Positions 20,666-29,626 of a DNA stretch of 64,000 nt are shown in pieces. The stretch covers positions 2,170,001-2,234,000 of the forward strand of contig NZ_CP124620.1 in assembly GCF_030128875.1 (NCBI RefSeq), read 5' to 3'. Source of the DNA: Stenotrophomonas sp. BIO128-Bstrain (lineage in GTDB: Bacteria > Pseudomonadota > Gammaproteobacteria > Xanthomonadales > Xanthomonadaceae). Made by a program: the position numbers and the translations under genes. The notes under the pieces were generated by a model. That model worked only from the letters and a program-made list of their open reading frames with translations, had not been told where the DNA came from and made no database searches. Within the stretch, counting starts at the first letter, position 1. The number at the start of each line of letters is the position of its first letter.

Positions 20666-21810
20666 AGATCACCCGACTGGTTACCTATCACGCCGCACCG
20701 CGTTGGCTGTTCCTGAAGATCGAGACCGACGAGGGCATCGTCGGCTGGGGCGAACCGGTGATCGAAGGCCGCGCACGCACGGTGGACGCCGCCGTGCATG
20801 AGCTGTCGGCGTATCTGATCGGCAAGGACCCGGCCCGGATCAACGACCTGTGGCAGACGATGTACCGCGGCGGCTTCTACCGCGGCGGCGCGATCCTGAT
20901 GAGCGCCATCGCCGGCATCGACCAGGCGCTGTGGGACATCAAGGGCAAGGCGCTCGGCGTGCCGGTCTACCAGTTGCTGGGGGGCCTGGTGCGCGATCGC
21001 ATGAAGACCTACCGCTGGGTGGGCGGCGACCGGCCGGCCGATCTGGTCGAGCAGGTACATCGGTACCGCGCGCTCGGCTTTGATACGTTCAAGTTCAACG
21101 GCACTGAAGAGATGCAGCTGCTGGACAGCCCCCGCCGCGTGGATGCCGCCATCGCCAAGGTCGCCGCGCTGCGCGATGCATTCGGCGACAGCATCGATTT
21201 CGGCGTGGATTTCCATGGCCGGGTGGGCGCACCGATGGCCCGGGTCCTGCTCAAGGAACTGGAGCCATACCGGCCACTGTTCGTTGAAGAGCCGGTCCTT
21301 CCGGAGCAGGCCGAGTACTACCCGCGCCTGGCCGCGGCCACCTCGATTCCACTGGCGGCCGGTGAGCGCATGTACTCGCGCTTCGAATTCAAGCAGGTCC
21401 TCGCCAACGGCGGTCTGTCCTTGCTGCAACCGGATCTCTCGCATGCCGGTGGCCTCACCGAGTGTCTGAAGATCGCGGCGATGGCCGAAGCCTACGATGT
21501 CGCGCTCGCGCCGCACTGCCCGCTGGGCCCGGTCGCGCTCGCGGCCTGCCTGCAGTTGGATTTCGTCTCGCACAACGCGGTGCTGCAGGAACAGAGCATC
21601 GGCATCCACTACAACCAGGGCGCCGATCTGCTCGATTACGTGTTGAACAAGGACGACTTCCACTGCGACCATGGCAGCATCGCCGCCCTGCCCAAACCCG
21701 GGCTGGGTGTGGAAATCGATGAGGAGCGCCTGCGCCATGCCCATGAAAACCCGCCTGACTGGCGCAACCCGATCTGGCGCCACAGCGACGGCTCCGTTGC
21801 CGAATGGTGA
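20662..21810 (+). CDS. dgoD: D-galactonate dehydratase
   Basis: Enolase-superfamily enzyme (382 residues) converting D-galactonate to 2-dehydro-3-deoxygalactonate. Metal ligands D183 (VDFHG), E209 (FVEEPVLPE) and E235 (AAGERMYSR) are present, with H185 and H285 ([12 protein letters not shown]) as the catalytic bases typical of galactonate dehydratase. The start at 20662 overlaps the dgoA stop; an open frame continues upstream but is the dgoA sequence out of frame. Third gene of the operon. Confidence 0.94.
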   Translation: MKITRLVTYHAAPRWLFLKIETDEGIVGWGEPVIEGRARTVDAAVHELSAYLIGKDPARINDLWQTMYRGGFYRGGAILMSAIAGIDQALWDIKGKALGVPVYQLLGGLVRDRMKTYRWVGGDRPADLVEQVHRYRALGFDTFKFNGTEEMQLLDSPRRVDAAIAKVAALRDAFGDSIDFGVDFHGRVGAPMARVLLKELEPYRPLFVEEPVLPEQAEYYPRLAAATSIPLAAGERMYSRFEFKQVLANGGLSLLQPDLSHAGGLTECLKIAAMAEAYDVALAPHCPLGPVALAACLQLDFVSHNAVLQEQSIGIHYNQGADLLDYVLNKDDFHCDHGSIAALPKPGLGVEIDEERLRHAHENPPDWRNPIWRHSDGSVAEW

Positions 21811-21816
21811 GTGGCG

Positions 21817-22722
21817 ATGAGCGTTGAGCTGGCCCCGGCCACGCTGGTGGTGGACAGCCGCTGCACCCATGGCGAAGGCGTGCTCTGGTGCGAACAGCGG
21901 CAGAGCGTGTTGTGGATCGACATCGCCGAGCGCCGGCTGTGGGAGCACCACCCCGCGCGCGGCACCCGCCGCTACTGGGTGCTGCCTGACCGCCCCGGCT
22001 GCATCGGCCTGTTCGACGACGGCACCTTGCTGGTGGCGTTGGTCAGCTCGCTGCACCGCGCAGATCTTGCCAGCGCCACCGACGACACCCTGCCCCTGCA
22101 GTGGCTTGCCGATGTGGAGCCCTACAAGCCCTATACCCGCAGCAATGATGGCCGCGCCGATCGTCACGGCAATTTCGTGTTCGGCACCATGAACGAGCAC
22201 CCCGAGCGCGCTGCCGATGGCCGCTTCTACCAGTACTCCACCCGCCACGGCCTGCGCGAGCTGCCGCTGCCGGGCATCGTGATTTCCAACGCGATCAGCT
22301 TCAGCCTGGATGGCCGCACGATGTACTGGTGCGACTCGGTATCGCCGCGGATCATGGCCTGCGATTACGACCCCGAGCAGGCCAGCACCCGCAACGTGCG
22401 CGAATTCACCGCCCTGGCCGATACGGCGGCCGAACCGGATGGCTCGGCCGTCGATGCGGCCGGACGGGTCTGGAACGCGCAATGGCGCGCGCGCCAGGTC
22501 AGCTGCTATGCACCCGATGGCACCCTGCTGCAGGTCCAGCCGGTGCCGGTCAAACACCCCACCTGCGTGGCTTTCGGCGGCAATGACCTGCGTACCTTGT
22601 ACGTGATCAGCTCGCGGCTGGACCACACGCCGGAGGAATTGGCCGCAAGCACGCACGCCGGCAGCCTGTTCGCCGCGCGCCAGGCGCAGCCTGGCCTGCC
22701 CGAGAGCCGGATCCGCGGATGA
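21817..22722 (+). CDS. SMP-30/gluconolactonase family lactonase, probable galactonolactonase
   Basis: 301-residue six-bladed propeller lactonase expected to open galactono-lactone to galactonate. Typical metal-binding stretches: HGEGVLW near the N terminus, TRSNDGRADRHGNFVFGTM in the middle and EPDGSAVDAAGRVWNA towards the C terminus. Start at ATG 21817; GTG 21811 two codons earlier is an alternative. It links the SDR and the dehydratase and overlaps dgoK by 4 bases. Confidence 0.88.
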   Translation: MSVELAPATLVVDSRCTHGEGVLWCEQRQSVLWIDIAERRLWEHHPARGTRRYWVLPDRPGCIGLFDDGTLLVALVSSLHRADLASATDDTLPLQWLADVEPYKPYTRSNDGRADRHGNFVFGTMNEHPERAADGRFYQYSTRHGLRELPLPGIVISNAISFSLDGRTMYWCDSVSPRIMACDYDPEQASTRNVREFTALADTAAEPDGSAVDAAGRVWNAQWRARQVSCYAPDGTLLQVQPVPVKHPTCVAFGGNDLRTLYVISSRLDHTPEELAASTHAGSLFAARQAQPGLPESRIRG

Positions 22723-23597
22723 TCGCCGTTGACTGGGGCAGCAGCAGCCTGCGCGGCTACCGGCTGGACCAGCACGGCGCCACCCTTGAGCAGCGCGCCA
22801 GTGCGCGCGGAATACTGCACTGCGATGGCAACTACGCCGACGTGCTGGCCGGGCTGGTCGATGGCTGGCCGGACAGCACGATCCTGCTCAGCGGGATGAT
22901 CGGCAGCCGCAATGGCTGGATCGAGCAGGCCTACCTGCCCTGCCCGGCCGGGCTGGCCGATCTCGCCGCAGCGCTGCAGTTGCACCACGATGCACGGCTG
23001 CCTGGCCGTGATCTCTGGTTCGTGCCTGGCGTGGCCGTCCAGGGCGCGGGCGGGACGCCGGATGTGATGCGCGGCGAAGAAACCCAATTGTTCGGCCTGG
23101 ACACCCGCGCAGGCCACGCCCATGTCTGCCTGCCTGGTACGCACAGCAAGTGGGCAACGCTGCACGATGGGGCGATCACCGGTTTTGCGACCGCCATGAC
23201 CGGCGAGGTGTTCGCGCTGCTGCGCCAGCACAGCCTGCTCGGCCGCCTGATGGACGACGGCGATGGTTTCGATGCCATCGCCTTCGCCCAAGGCGTGCAG
23301 CGCAGCGGCGATGCCGGTGGCCTGCTGCACCACCTGTTCGGCGTGCGTGCGTTGGGCCTGTTCGAGCGACTCGCGCCTTCGGCCGCCCCCTCCTATCTCT
23401 CCGGCCTGTTGCTCGGTCATGAAATCCGCGACCTGGCCGCGCCCGGGGCCGAGGTGCACCTGGTGGGCAGTACCACGCTGACCACGCGCTATGCCCACGC
23501 GCTGAAGGTGCTCGACAGGACCCCCGTCGATGCGCCTGAAAGCCTTGCGGCGCGGGGCCTGTACCGTCTTGCGCGGCAGCGCGCCCTGCTCGGCTGA
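22719..23597 (+). CDS. dgoK: 2-dehydro-3-deoxygalactonokinase
   Basis: Phosphorylates 2-dehydro-3-deoxygalactonate to KDPGal. 292 residues. N-terminal phosphate-binding MIAVDWGSSSLRGYRL, SGMIGSRNGWIE, and LPGTHSKWATLHDG are family landmarks. The ATG overlaps the stop of the lactonase. Last gene of the galactose operon; no galactose or galactonate transporter follows. Confidence 0.93.
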   Translation: MIAVDWGSSSLRGYRLDQHGATLEQRASARGILHCDGNYADVLAGLVDGWPDSTILLSGMIGSRNGWIEQAYLPCPAGLADLAAALQLHHDARLPGRDLWFVPGVAVQGAGGTPDVMRGEETQLFGLDTRAGHAHVCLPGTHSKWATLHDGAITGFATAMTGEVFALLRQHSLLGRLMDDGDGFDAIAFAQGVQRSGDAGGLLHHLFGVRALGLFERLAPSAAPSYLSGLLLGHEIRDLAAPGAEVHLVGSTTLTTRYAHALKVLDRTPVDAPESLAARGLYRLARQRALLG

Positions 23598-23663
23598 GCG
23601 CACGGCCCCAGCATTCAGGCACAACCTGTTCTAGAATTGGTCGGCTTAACGCCGGATTTCCCC

Positions 23664-23987
23664 ATGCCTTTCGTCGTCACTGAAAACTGCATCAAGTGCA
23701 AACACACCGATTGCGTGGAAGTGTGCCCCGTGGATTGCTTCCACGAAGGCCCCAACTTCCTGGTGATCGACCCGGATGAGTGCATCGACTGCACCCTGTG
23801 CGAACCGGAGTGCCCGGTCAACGCGATCTTCCCTGAAGACGACGTGCCCGCCGGGCAGGAAGTGTTCGTCGCCCTGAACGCCGAACTGGCCCAGGCCTGG
23901 CCGGTGCTGACCGTGCGCAAGGACCCGCCTGCCGACGCCGGCGAATGGGACGGCAAGCCGGACAAGCTGAAGCTGCTGGAACGCTGA
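23664..23987 (+). CDS. fdxA: 7Fe ferredoxin, 3Fe-4S/4Fe-4S
   Basis: Small electron carrier, 107 residues, of the Azotobacter FdI type. Cys9, Cys17 and Cys50 fit the 3Fe-4S ligands, and Cys21, Cys40, Cys43, Cys46 the 4Fe-4S ligands; the long acidic C-terminal tail is typical. The ATG at 23664 starts [14 protein letters not shown] strong terminator follows at 24011-24035, so it is a single-gene unit. Confidence 0.95.
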   Translation: MPFVVTENCIKCKHTDCVEVCPVDCFHEGPNFLVIDPDECIDCTLCEPECPVNAIFPEDDVPAGQEVFVALNAELAQAWPVLTVRKDPPADAGEWDGKPDKLKLLER

Positions 23988-24010
23988 GCCTTCCGGCGCT
24001 GGCGGCAACA

Positions 24011-24035
24011 AAAAGGGCGCCGAGGGCGCCCTTTT
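24011..24035 (+). terminator. Rho-independent terminator of fdxA
   Basis: Stem AAAAGGGCGCC, loop GAG, stem GGCGCCCTTTT. The A and T tracts make it usable in both directions, although the gene on the other side ends further away at 24172. Confidence 0.85.
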
Positions 24036-24058
24036 CGTTTCTCTGACCCGCAGCTTCG

Positions 24059-24166
24059 GTAGTGCCGGCCGCTGGCCGGCTGCTCCTCGCTCTGCTGCCA
24101 TCCAGGCCCGGCCCGGACGGCACGCGATGCGTGCCTGCCCCGGCCAGCGGCCGGGCCGGCCGCTGG
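24059..24166. repeat. SMAG/REP element and palindrome cluster between fdxA and the BamC-like gene
   Basis: A GTAG-headed REP lies at 24059-24081 (GTAGT, then GCCGGCC-GCT-GGCCGGC). Two more perfect hairpins follow: GGCACGC-GAT-GCGTGCC (24119-24135) and CCAGCGGCC-GGGCC-GGCCGCTGG (24144-24166). The last one sits six bases after the stop of the minus-strand lipoprotein gene and could end its transcript. Confidence 0.75.
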
Positions 24167-24171
24167 CGCTT

Positions 24172-24696
24172 TTACGGAGCCAGCTTCGCCTTCAGCTCAC
24201 CCAGCAGCTTGGTCGGCGCGGCGGCGGTCGCCGGCAGGCCACGCGGATCCACGGCCGACACATAGGCGCCGGCATCGACGGCCACCACGCGGACCAGGAA
24301 GTCGCTGCCTTCGAAGGCCACGTCATAGGAACCCAGCAACTGTGCCTTGCTGGCGATCTTCACGCCTTCAACGGACTCCAGCGCGGTGCCGACCTTGGCG
24401 AACACCTCTTCCTTGGTGCCCGGCACAGTGAACCCGGCATTGTTGGCCGGTGCCTGGGTCGAGGACGGCGCCGGACGCGCAGACTGCGAGGCCAGCGTGG
24501 AGCTGGTGGCGGCGGTGGCGGCGGCCTGGCCGGCCGGGACGTTCAGATCCGGCGGCACTTCCAGCGGACGCACTTCCGGGGCCAGGGCGTAGTCGCCCTT
24601 GGCACCGCGCTTGAAGCAACCGGTGGTGCCGACGAGGGTGGCGGTAGCCAGGATCGCGAAGGACAGCACGCGGATGGCGGAAACGGATTGACGCAT
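24172..24696 (-). CDS. BamC/NlpB-like outer-membrane lipoprotein
   Basis: 174 residues with a signal peptide ending TATLVGTTGC; the Cys is followed by FKRGAKGDYALAPEVRPLEVPPDLNVPA, which resembles the conserved unstructured N terminus of BamC/NlpB, a BAM complex subunit. Two low-complexity Ala/Ser/Thr segments separate this from a C-terminal domain (FTVPGTKEEVFAKVGTALES). It lies 26 bases after dapA, the gene pair known from Escherichia coli (dapA-nlpB), which supports the call. The lipobox has Thr at -3, which is unusual. It is shorter than E. coli BamC and seems to have one C-terminal domain. Confidence 0.68.
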   Translation of the reverse strand: MRQSVSAIRVLSFAILATATLVGTTGCFKRGAKGDYALAPEVRPLEVPPDLNVPAGQAAATAATSSTLASQSARPAPSSTQAPANNAGFTVPGTKEEVFAKVGTALESVEGVKIASKAQLLGSYDVAFEGSDFLVRVVAVDAGAYVSAVDPRGLPATAAAPTKLLGELKAKLAP

Positions 24697-24722
24697 GGGA
24701 ATCTCCTGGGTGACCACTGTGG

Positions 24723-25622
24723 TCAGTGGTTGGATAGTGCTTCCAGCGCACCGATATCGGTGGCCAGGTGTTCGGCAGCGGCGTGGTGGGCCGCGGACAG
24801 GGGCAGCAGCGGCAGGCGCAGGCCGTCACCAATGCCGATCCGGCGCAGCAGGTCCTTCACCGGGATCGGGTTGGACTCCACGCCGCAGAATTCATGGAAG
24901 GGCTCCAGACGGGCATCCCACGACTCGGTCGCCTCGCGCTCACCGGCCGCTGCCAGGTCGCACATCCGCCGGTAGGCACCCGGCAAGGCGTTGGAACCGA
25001 CCGAGATCAGGCCGTCCACGCCGGACAGGATCGAGCGCGCGGCCGTGCCGTCGTCACCACTGAGGATGGCGAAATCCGGCGAACGCAGGGCCAGCAGGGC
25101 ATGCACGCGGCCGATATCGCCCACCGCTTCCTTGATGCCGACGATGTTCGGGTGGCTGGCCAGCTCGGCCACGGTCGCGGGCAGCATGTCGCAGCCGGTG
25201 CGGCCGGGCACGTTGTACAGGATGACCGGCAGGCCGCCCTGGTCGGCCACCGCGCGGTAATGCGCGATCAGGCCTTCCTGGGTGGGGCGCACGTACGGCG
25301 GGGTCACCACCAGCGCGTGCGTGGCGCCATTGGCGGCCGCCCGGCGGGTCTGCTCGATCGTTTTGGCCGTCCCGGACAGGCCGGTGCCGGCCAGTACCGG
25401 GATGCGCCCGGCGACGGTTTTGACCGCACTGCGCAGCAACTGGTCGTATTCGTCGTCGGACAGGGCCGCGGCTTCACCGGTCGAACCGGCCACCACCACC
25501 CCGTGAACACCACCCTCCAGTTGCAGATGCAGCAAGCGCTGCCAACCGTCGGGATCCAATGCGCCGTTCGCCTGGAAGGGCGTCGCCAGCGCGGTGATGA
25601 GACCGGAAAGGGACAAGGACAT
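24723..25622 (-). CDS. dapA: 4-hydroxy-tetrahydrodipicolinate synthase
   Basis: Condenses pyruvate with aspartate semialdehyde in lysine and diaminopimelate synthesis. 299 residues, class I aldolase barrel. Visible: GSTGE (T48), TPPYV (Y110), LYNVPGRTG (Y136) and the Schiff-base Lys164 in GIKEAVGD. The ATG at 25622 starts [12 protein letters not shown]; an extended frame upstream crosses into the gcvR side and is not used. Divergent from gcvR and followed by the BamC-like gene. Confidence 0.96.
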   Translation of the reverse strand: MSLSLSGLITALATPFQANGALDPDGWQRLLHLQLEGGVHGVVVAGSTGEAAALSDDEYDQLLRSAVKTVAGRIPVLAGTGLSGTAKTIEQTRRAAANGATHALVVTPPYVRPTQEGLIAHYRAVADQGGLPVILYNVPGRTGCDMLPATVAELASHPNIVGIKEAVGDIGRVHALLALRSPDFAILSGDDGTAARSILSGVDGLISVGSNALPGAYRRMCDLAAAGEREATESWDARLEPFHEFCGVESNPIPVKDLLRRIGIGDGLRLPLLPLSAAHHAAAEHLATDIGALEALSNH

Positions 25623-25780
25623 CGTGCTCGGAAGAAAGGGGGCACCGTGCCTGCGTAAACGCCGGCCAGATGTACGTTGCATGTTACTTGCGGGTCGAAA
25701 GCGCGGGCAAGTATGCTGGACTCCGGCGAACGTGCCCTCGTCCGGCCGTTCAGACTCACCTTGCATCACCCGGAACCATC

Positions 25781-26341
25781 TTGACCGACACCACGCCGCG
25801 GCCTGCGCCGACCGAAAACCACCTCCTGATCAACGCCTATACGACGCATCCGGAGTCCCCCCTGCTGCCTGTGACCCGGCGTATCGCCGACAGTGGCTGC
25901 AATCTGGTCGATGCCCGCCTGGCCACGGTCGGCCGCGACGTCTCCGTCACCGCCCTGGCCACCGGCTCGTGGGACTCGGTGGCCAAGCTGGAGGCGATGC
26001 TGACCCGGCTGGAGCGTGAGGAAGGCCTGAAGCTGGTCTGGTACCGCACCGGTGCCAAGCAGGCCCAGTCCAACCTGCTGCCCTACATCGTGGAAGTGAT
26101 CGCCGCCGACAAGCCGGGGATCCTGTTCCAGCTGGCCGATTTCTTCGACCGCCAGGGCATCACCATCGAAAACCTGCAGAGCACGCGTTACCGCGCGATG
26201 CAGACCGGTGCGGAAATGTTCTCCGCGCAGGTCACGATCGGTGTGCCGGCCAACATGCACATCGCTGCGCTGCGCGATGATTTCCTCGAGTTCTGCGATC
26301 ACCTCAACCTCGATGCGATCATGGACCCGATGAAGTTCTGA
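25781..26341 (+). CDS. gcvR: Glycine cleavage system repressor-like ACT protein
   Basis: 186 residues with two ACT domains: one near the N terminus ([26 protein letters not shown]) and one in the C-terminal half ([24 protein letters not shown]). In E. coli GcvR restrains GcvA. No ATG starts at the expected place; a TTG at 25781 gives the usual [16 protein letters not shown], whereas the next upstream ATG (25670) would add 37 residues of low-quality sequence. Divergent from dapA. Confidence 0.82.
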   Translation: MTDTTPRPAPTENHLLINAYTTHPESPLLPVTRRIADSGCNLVDARLATVGRDVSVTALATGSWDSVAKLEAMLTRLEREEGLKLVWYRTGAKQAQSNLLPYIVEVIAADKPGILFQLADFFDRQGITIENLQSTRYRAMQTGAEMFSAQVTIGVPANMHIAALRDDFLEFCDHLNLDAIMDPMKF

Positions 26342-26419
26342 TGTTTCGCGCGCTCGTCACGGGCGCGCGGGGTTTCATGCAGTTGTAGTAGATCTACCCC
26401 AGGATCCGGAAAGGAACCC

Positions 26420-26899
26420 ATGAACGACGGCGACACCCTGGACAGCACCACCCTCGCACTGCCGCTGGCGTTGTCCGGCGGCGAGACCACCACCCTCGGC
26501 GATCTGGCCGGCCAGTGGCTGGTACTGTACTTCTACCCCAAGGACAGCACCCCGGGCTGCACCACCGAGGGCATCGATTTCAACGCACTGCTCCCGCAGT
26601 TCACCCAGGCCGGCGCCCGCGTGTTCGGCGTTTCCCGCGATTCGGTCAAATCCCACGACAACTTCTGCGCCAAGCAGGGCTTCGCCTTCCCGCTCATCAG
26701 CGATGGCGATGAAGCACTGTGCACCGCGTTCGACGTGATCAAGCTGAAGAACATGTACGGCAAGCAGGTGCGCGGCATCGAGCGCAGCACCTTCCTCATT
26801 TCGCCGGACAGTCGTATCGTGCAGGCGTGGCGCAAGGTCAAAGTGGCCGGCCACGCAGACACCGTCCTTGAAGCCCTGAAGGCCGCGAAAACCCAGTGA
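26420..26899 (+). CDS. bcp: Peroxiredoxin, BCP/PrxQ family
   Basis: Thiol peroxidase of 159 residues. The peroxidatic Cys47 is in FYPKDSTPGCTTEG. The residue five positions on, Cys in atypical 2-Cys members, is Ile52, so this one must use another cysteine (in FCAKQGF or ALCTAF) or work as a 1-Cys enzyme. GGAAAGGAA lies before the ATG. Single gene ahead of the PIN-PhoH gene. Confidence 0.93.
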   Translation: MNDGDTLDSTTLALPLALSGGETTTLGDLAGQWLVLYFYPKDSTPGCTTEGIDFNALLPQFTQAGARVFGVSRDSVKSHDNFCAKQGFAFPLISDGDEALCTAFDVIKLKNMYGKQVRGIERSTFLISPDSRIVQAWRKVKVAGHADTVLEALKAAKTQ

Positions 26900-26980
26900 C
26901 CACCCCGGCACCCCCAATGGCCATCACCCTGCCCCGCAGGTCGTGATGGCTTGTCCCTGTTCTGCCACCAGGAATTGACG

Positions 26981-28378
26981 ATGACCCGAGGCAAGCGCAT
27001 CTACGTACTGGATACCAACGTGCTCATGCACGATCCGACCGCGCTGTTCAAGTTCGAGGAGCATGATGTCTACCTGCCGATGCAGGTGATCGAAGAGCTG
27101 GACAACGGCAAGAAGGGCACCACCGAGGCCAGCCGCAACGCGCGCCAGGTCAGCCGTTTCCTCAATGAACTGGTGCAGGCTTCGGGCCTGGAGAACCTGG
27201 CCGACGGCATTCCACTGCAGCGCCCGAACGGGCTGCAGCTGCGCGGCAAGCAGAGCGTGGGCCTGCTGCGCTTCCAGACCAGCCACTTCGACGCCGGCAA
27301 GAGCTTCGGCGCGGTCATTCCCGACAACGCCATCCTCGGCGCGATCCTGGCCCTGAAGGAGCAGGTCCCGGAGATTCCGGTGGTGTTCGTTTCCAAGGAC
27401 ATCAACCTGCGGATCAAGGCGGCCATTGCCGGCATCGTCTCCGAAGACTACGAAAACGACCGCGCGCTCGACGATTTCAGCCTGCTCTACACCGGCGCCA
27501 CCGAGCTGCCGGAAGACTTCTGGAAGAAACACACCGACAACCTGCGCAGCTGGAGCGACAAGGGACGCACCAGTTACGAAATCATCGCCAGCGAAGACGA
27601 GAACTGGCATCCCAACCAGTACGCCTACCTGCCGGGCGACGATGAAGTCGAACTGCGCGTGGCCAAGGTAGACGGTGAGAAGATCACGCTGTCGCTGGTC
27701 AACGATTTCCGCCACGGCAGCCACGCGGTGTGGGGCATCAGCGCGCGCAACCGCGAGCAGAACTTCGCCCTCAACGCGCTGATGGACCCGGAGATCGATT
27801 TCGTCACCCTGCTCGGCACCGCCGGTACCGGCAAGACCCTGCTGGCGCTGGCCGCCGGCCTGGCCCAGACCATGGACCAGCAGCGCTACCGCGAGATCAT
27901 CATGACCCGCGCCACGGTCAGCGTCGGCGAGGACATCGGCTTCCTGCCCGGTACCGAGGAAGAAAAGATGACGCCGTGGATGGGCGCGCTGACCGACAAC
28001 CTGGAAGTGCTCACGCATACCCAGGAAGGCGGCGCGTGGGGCCGTGCGGCGACCAACGACCTGATCGCCAGCCGGATCAAGATCCGCTCGCTGAACTTCA
28101 TGCGTGGCCGCACGTTCCTGTCGCGTTATCTGATCCTGGATGAAGCGCAGAACCTCACTCCCAAGCAGATGAAGACCCTGATCACCCGTGCCGGCCCCGG
28201 CACCAAGATCGTCTGCCTGGGCAACGTGGAACAGATCGATACCCCGTACCTGACCGAGACCACCTCGGGCCTGACCTACGCGGTGGACCGCTTCAAGAAC
28301 TGGCCGCACAGCGCGCACATCACGCTGCGCCGTGGCGAGCGTTCGCGCCTGGCCGATTACGCTTCGGAGGTGTTGTGA
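26981..28378 (+). CDS. PIN-PhoH fusion ATPase/ribonuclease
   Basis: 465 residues. N-terminal PIN nuclease domain (about 1-150: YVLDTNVLMHDP, VIEELDNGKKG) and C-terminal PhoH helicase-like ATPase (Walker [16 protein letters not shown] at about 277, Walker B YLILDEAQNLTPKQ at about 383). This PhoH2 arrangement is known for RNA unwinding and cleavage. The ATG at 26981 is chosen; a frame 10 codons longer exists. The stop overlaps the start of the next lipoprotein (GTGA), so the two are probably coupled. Confidence 0.92.
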   Translation: MTRGKRIYVLDTNVLMHDPTALFKFEEHDVYLPMQVIEELDNGKKGTTEASRNARQVSRFLNELVQASGLENLADGIPLQRPNGLQLRGKQSVGLLRFQTSHFDAGKSFGAVIPDNAILGAILALKEQVPEIPVVFVSKDINLRIKAAIAGIVSEDYENDRALDDFSLLYTGATELPEDFWKKHTDNLRSWSDKGRTSYEIIASEDENWHPNQYAYLPGDDEVELRVAKVDGEKITLSLVNDFRHGSHAVWGISARNREQNFALNALMDPEIDFVTLLGTAGTGKTLLALAAGLAQTMDQQRYREIIMTRATVSVGEDIGFLPGTEEEKMTPWMGALTDNLEVLTHTQEGGAWGRAATNDLIASRIKIRSLNFMRGRTFLSRYLILDEAQNLTPKQMKTLITRAGPGTKIVCLGNVEQIDTPYLTETTSGLTYAVDRFKNWPHSAHITLRRGERSRLADYASEVL

Positions 28379-28881
28379 GCCGTTTCCTGTCCCGTGCGGT
28401 CCTGCCGCTGGCGCTTGCTGCGCTGGCGGCCGCCTGCACGCCTGCCAATACACGGCCGGGCGCCAGCGTCCCGACCGCGGTCAAGACCGGCCAGTCCTGG
28501 GTGGTGACGCGACCGGTCGTCGCCGCCCAGGTTCTGGATACCTGCTCACGCTCCAGCCCCGGCCGCGAGCCGGGGCGCGTCACCGGCTACTGGGCCCCCA
28601 GCCGCCAACAGGTCGAACAGCTGGAAGCCCAGTTGCCGTCGCTGGAGGCGCAGGTGCCCAAGGCGGCCGATTTCGATCGCCAATACGTGGGCATCGAAAT
28701 GGACGGCCGCCAGCTGATCTATCTCAACGCCTTCCATCTGCCCGACGATGCCGATATCGACCCGGCGCGCGATGCGATCCGGGTCTGCGATGGCGGCGCG
28801 CAGTTCTGGGGCGCGGTGTTCGATCCGGCCAGCGGCAGTTTCTCGGATGTGCAGTTCAACGGCCCGCCTGCGGGCCGTTGA
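28375..28881 (+). CDS. Putative lipoprotein of unknown function
   Basis: 168 residues starting with GTG that overlaps the PIN-PhoH stop. The N terminus [11 protein letters not shown] is a lipoprotein signal. The mature part has no domain I recognise; it contains [17 protein letters not shown] and ends [27 protein letters not shown], which looks like a small globular envelope protein. Two cysteines remain after the lipobox (DTCSRS and RVCDGG) and could form a disulfide. Confidence 0.75.
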   Translation: MSRFLSRAVLPLALAALAAACTPANTRPGASVPTAVKTGQSWVVTRPVVAAQVLDTCSRSSPGREPGRVTGYWAPSRQQVEQLEAQLPSLEAQVPKAADFDRQYVGIEMDGRQLIYLNAFHLPDDADIDPARDAIRVCDGGAQFWGAVFDPASGSFSDVQFNGPPAGR

Positions 28882-28911
28882 TCGTGCCGTGACCCCGACC
28901 ACACGCGCCGG

Positions 28912-29583
28912 ATGAGCATCCGGCTGCCCACCTGGGTCTGGATCGGCGCGATCGCGCTGTCCTGCGTGGCCGGAATGGTCAACGTGGTCGGCTTCCTCGG
29001 CTTCGAGCACCAGGCGGTCAGCCACATGACCGGCACCACCAGCCAGCTCGGCATGGCACTGGCCCAGCGCGACTGGCGCGTGGTCGGGCATCTGTGGGGA
29101 CTGCTGATCGCCTTCTGCGTGGGTGCCACGCTCAGCGGCGTGATCATCCAGGACAGCGGCCTGCAGCTGGGGCGCCGCTATGGCGTGGTGCTGGCGCTGG
29201 AATCGCTGTTGCTGCTGATCGCGATCCCCTTGTTCAAACAGCAGCAGATCTGGGGCGCGCTCGCGGCGGCGATGGCCTGCGGCCTGCAGAACGCGATGGC
29301 GACCACGTTCAGCGGTGCGGTGGTGCGCACCACCCATCTCAGCGGCATGTTCACCGACCTGGGCATCGGCCTGGGTCACCTGTTGCGCGGCCTGCCACTG
29401 CCGATCCGGCGGCTGACCCTGAGCGGCCTGATCGTCAGCGGTTTCCTGGCCGGCGGCGTGATCGGCGCCGGGTTGTTCCTGCGCTTCGGTTACGACGCGC
29501 TGCTGGCGCCTGCCCTGCTGACCGGCGGCACCGGGCTGGGCTACGTGCTGTACCGGCAGTGGGCGCTGCTGCGGGCGCGCTGA
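28912..29583 (+). CDS. DUF1275/YoaK-family membrane protein
   Basis: 223 residues with about six membrane segments. The DUF1275 pattern is clear: [44 protein letters not shown] and [10 protein letters not shown]. Function is unknown in this family. It follows the lipoprotein by 30 bases, on the same strand, and precedes thiD. Confidence 0.87.
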   Translation: MSIRLPTWVWIGAIALSCVAGMVNVVGFLGFEHQAVSHMTGTTSQLGMALAQRDWRVVGHLWGLLIAFCVGATLSGVIIQDSGLQLGRRYGVVLALESLLLLIAIPLFKQQQIWGALAAAMACGLQNAMATTFSGAVVRTTHLSGMFTDLGIGLGHLLRGLPLPIRRLTLSGLIVSGFLAGGVIGAGLFLRFGYDALLAPALLTGGTGLGYVLYRQWALLRAR

Positions 29584-29626
29584 CGGCACGGCAGCAATAC
29601 GGCGGCAAACATTGCACAATCCAGGC

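Noticed and set aside
26347..26369. CGCGCGC/GCGCGCG hairpin after gcvR as a terminator
   Set aside because: Long loop, very short T tract and alternating CG sequence; too weak to call.
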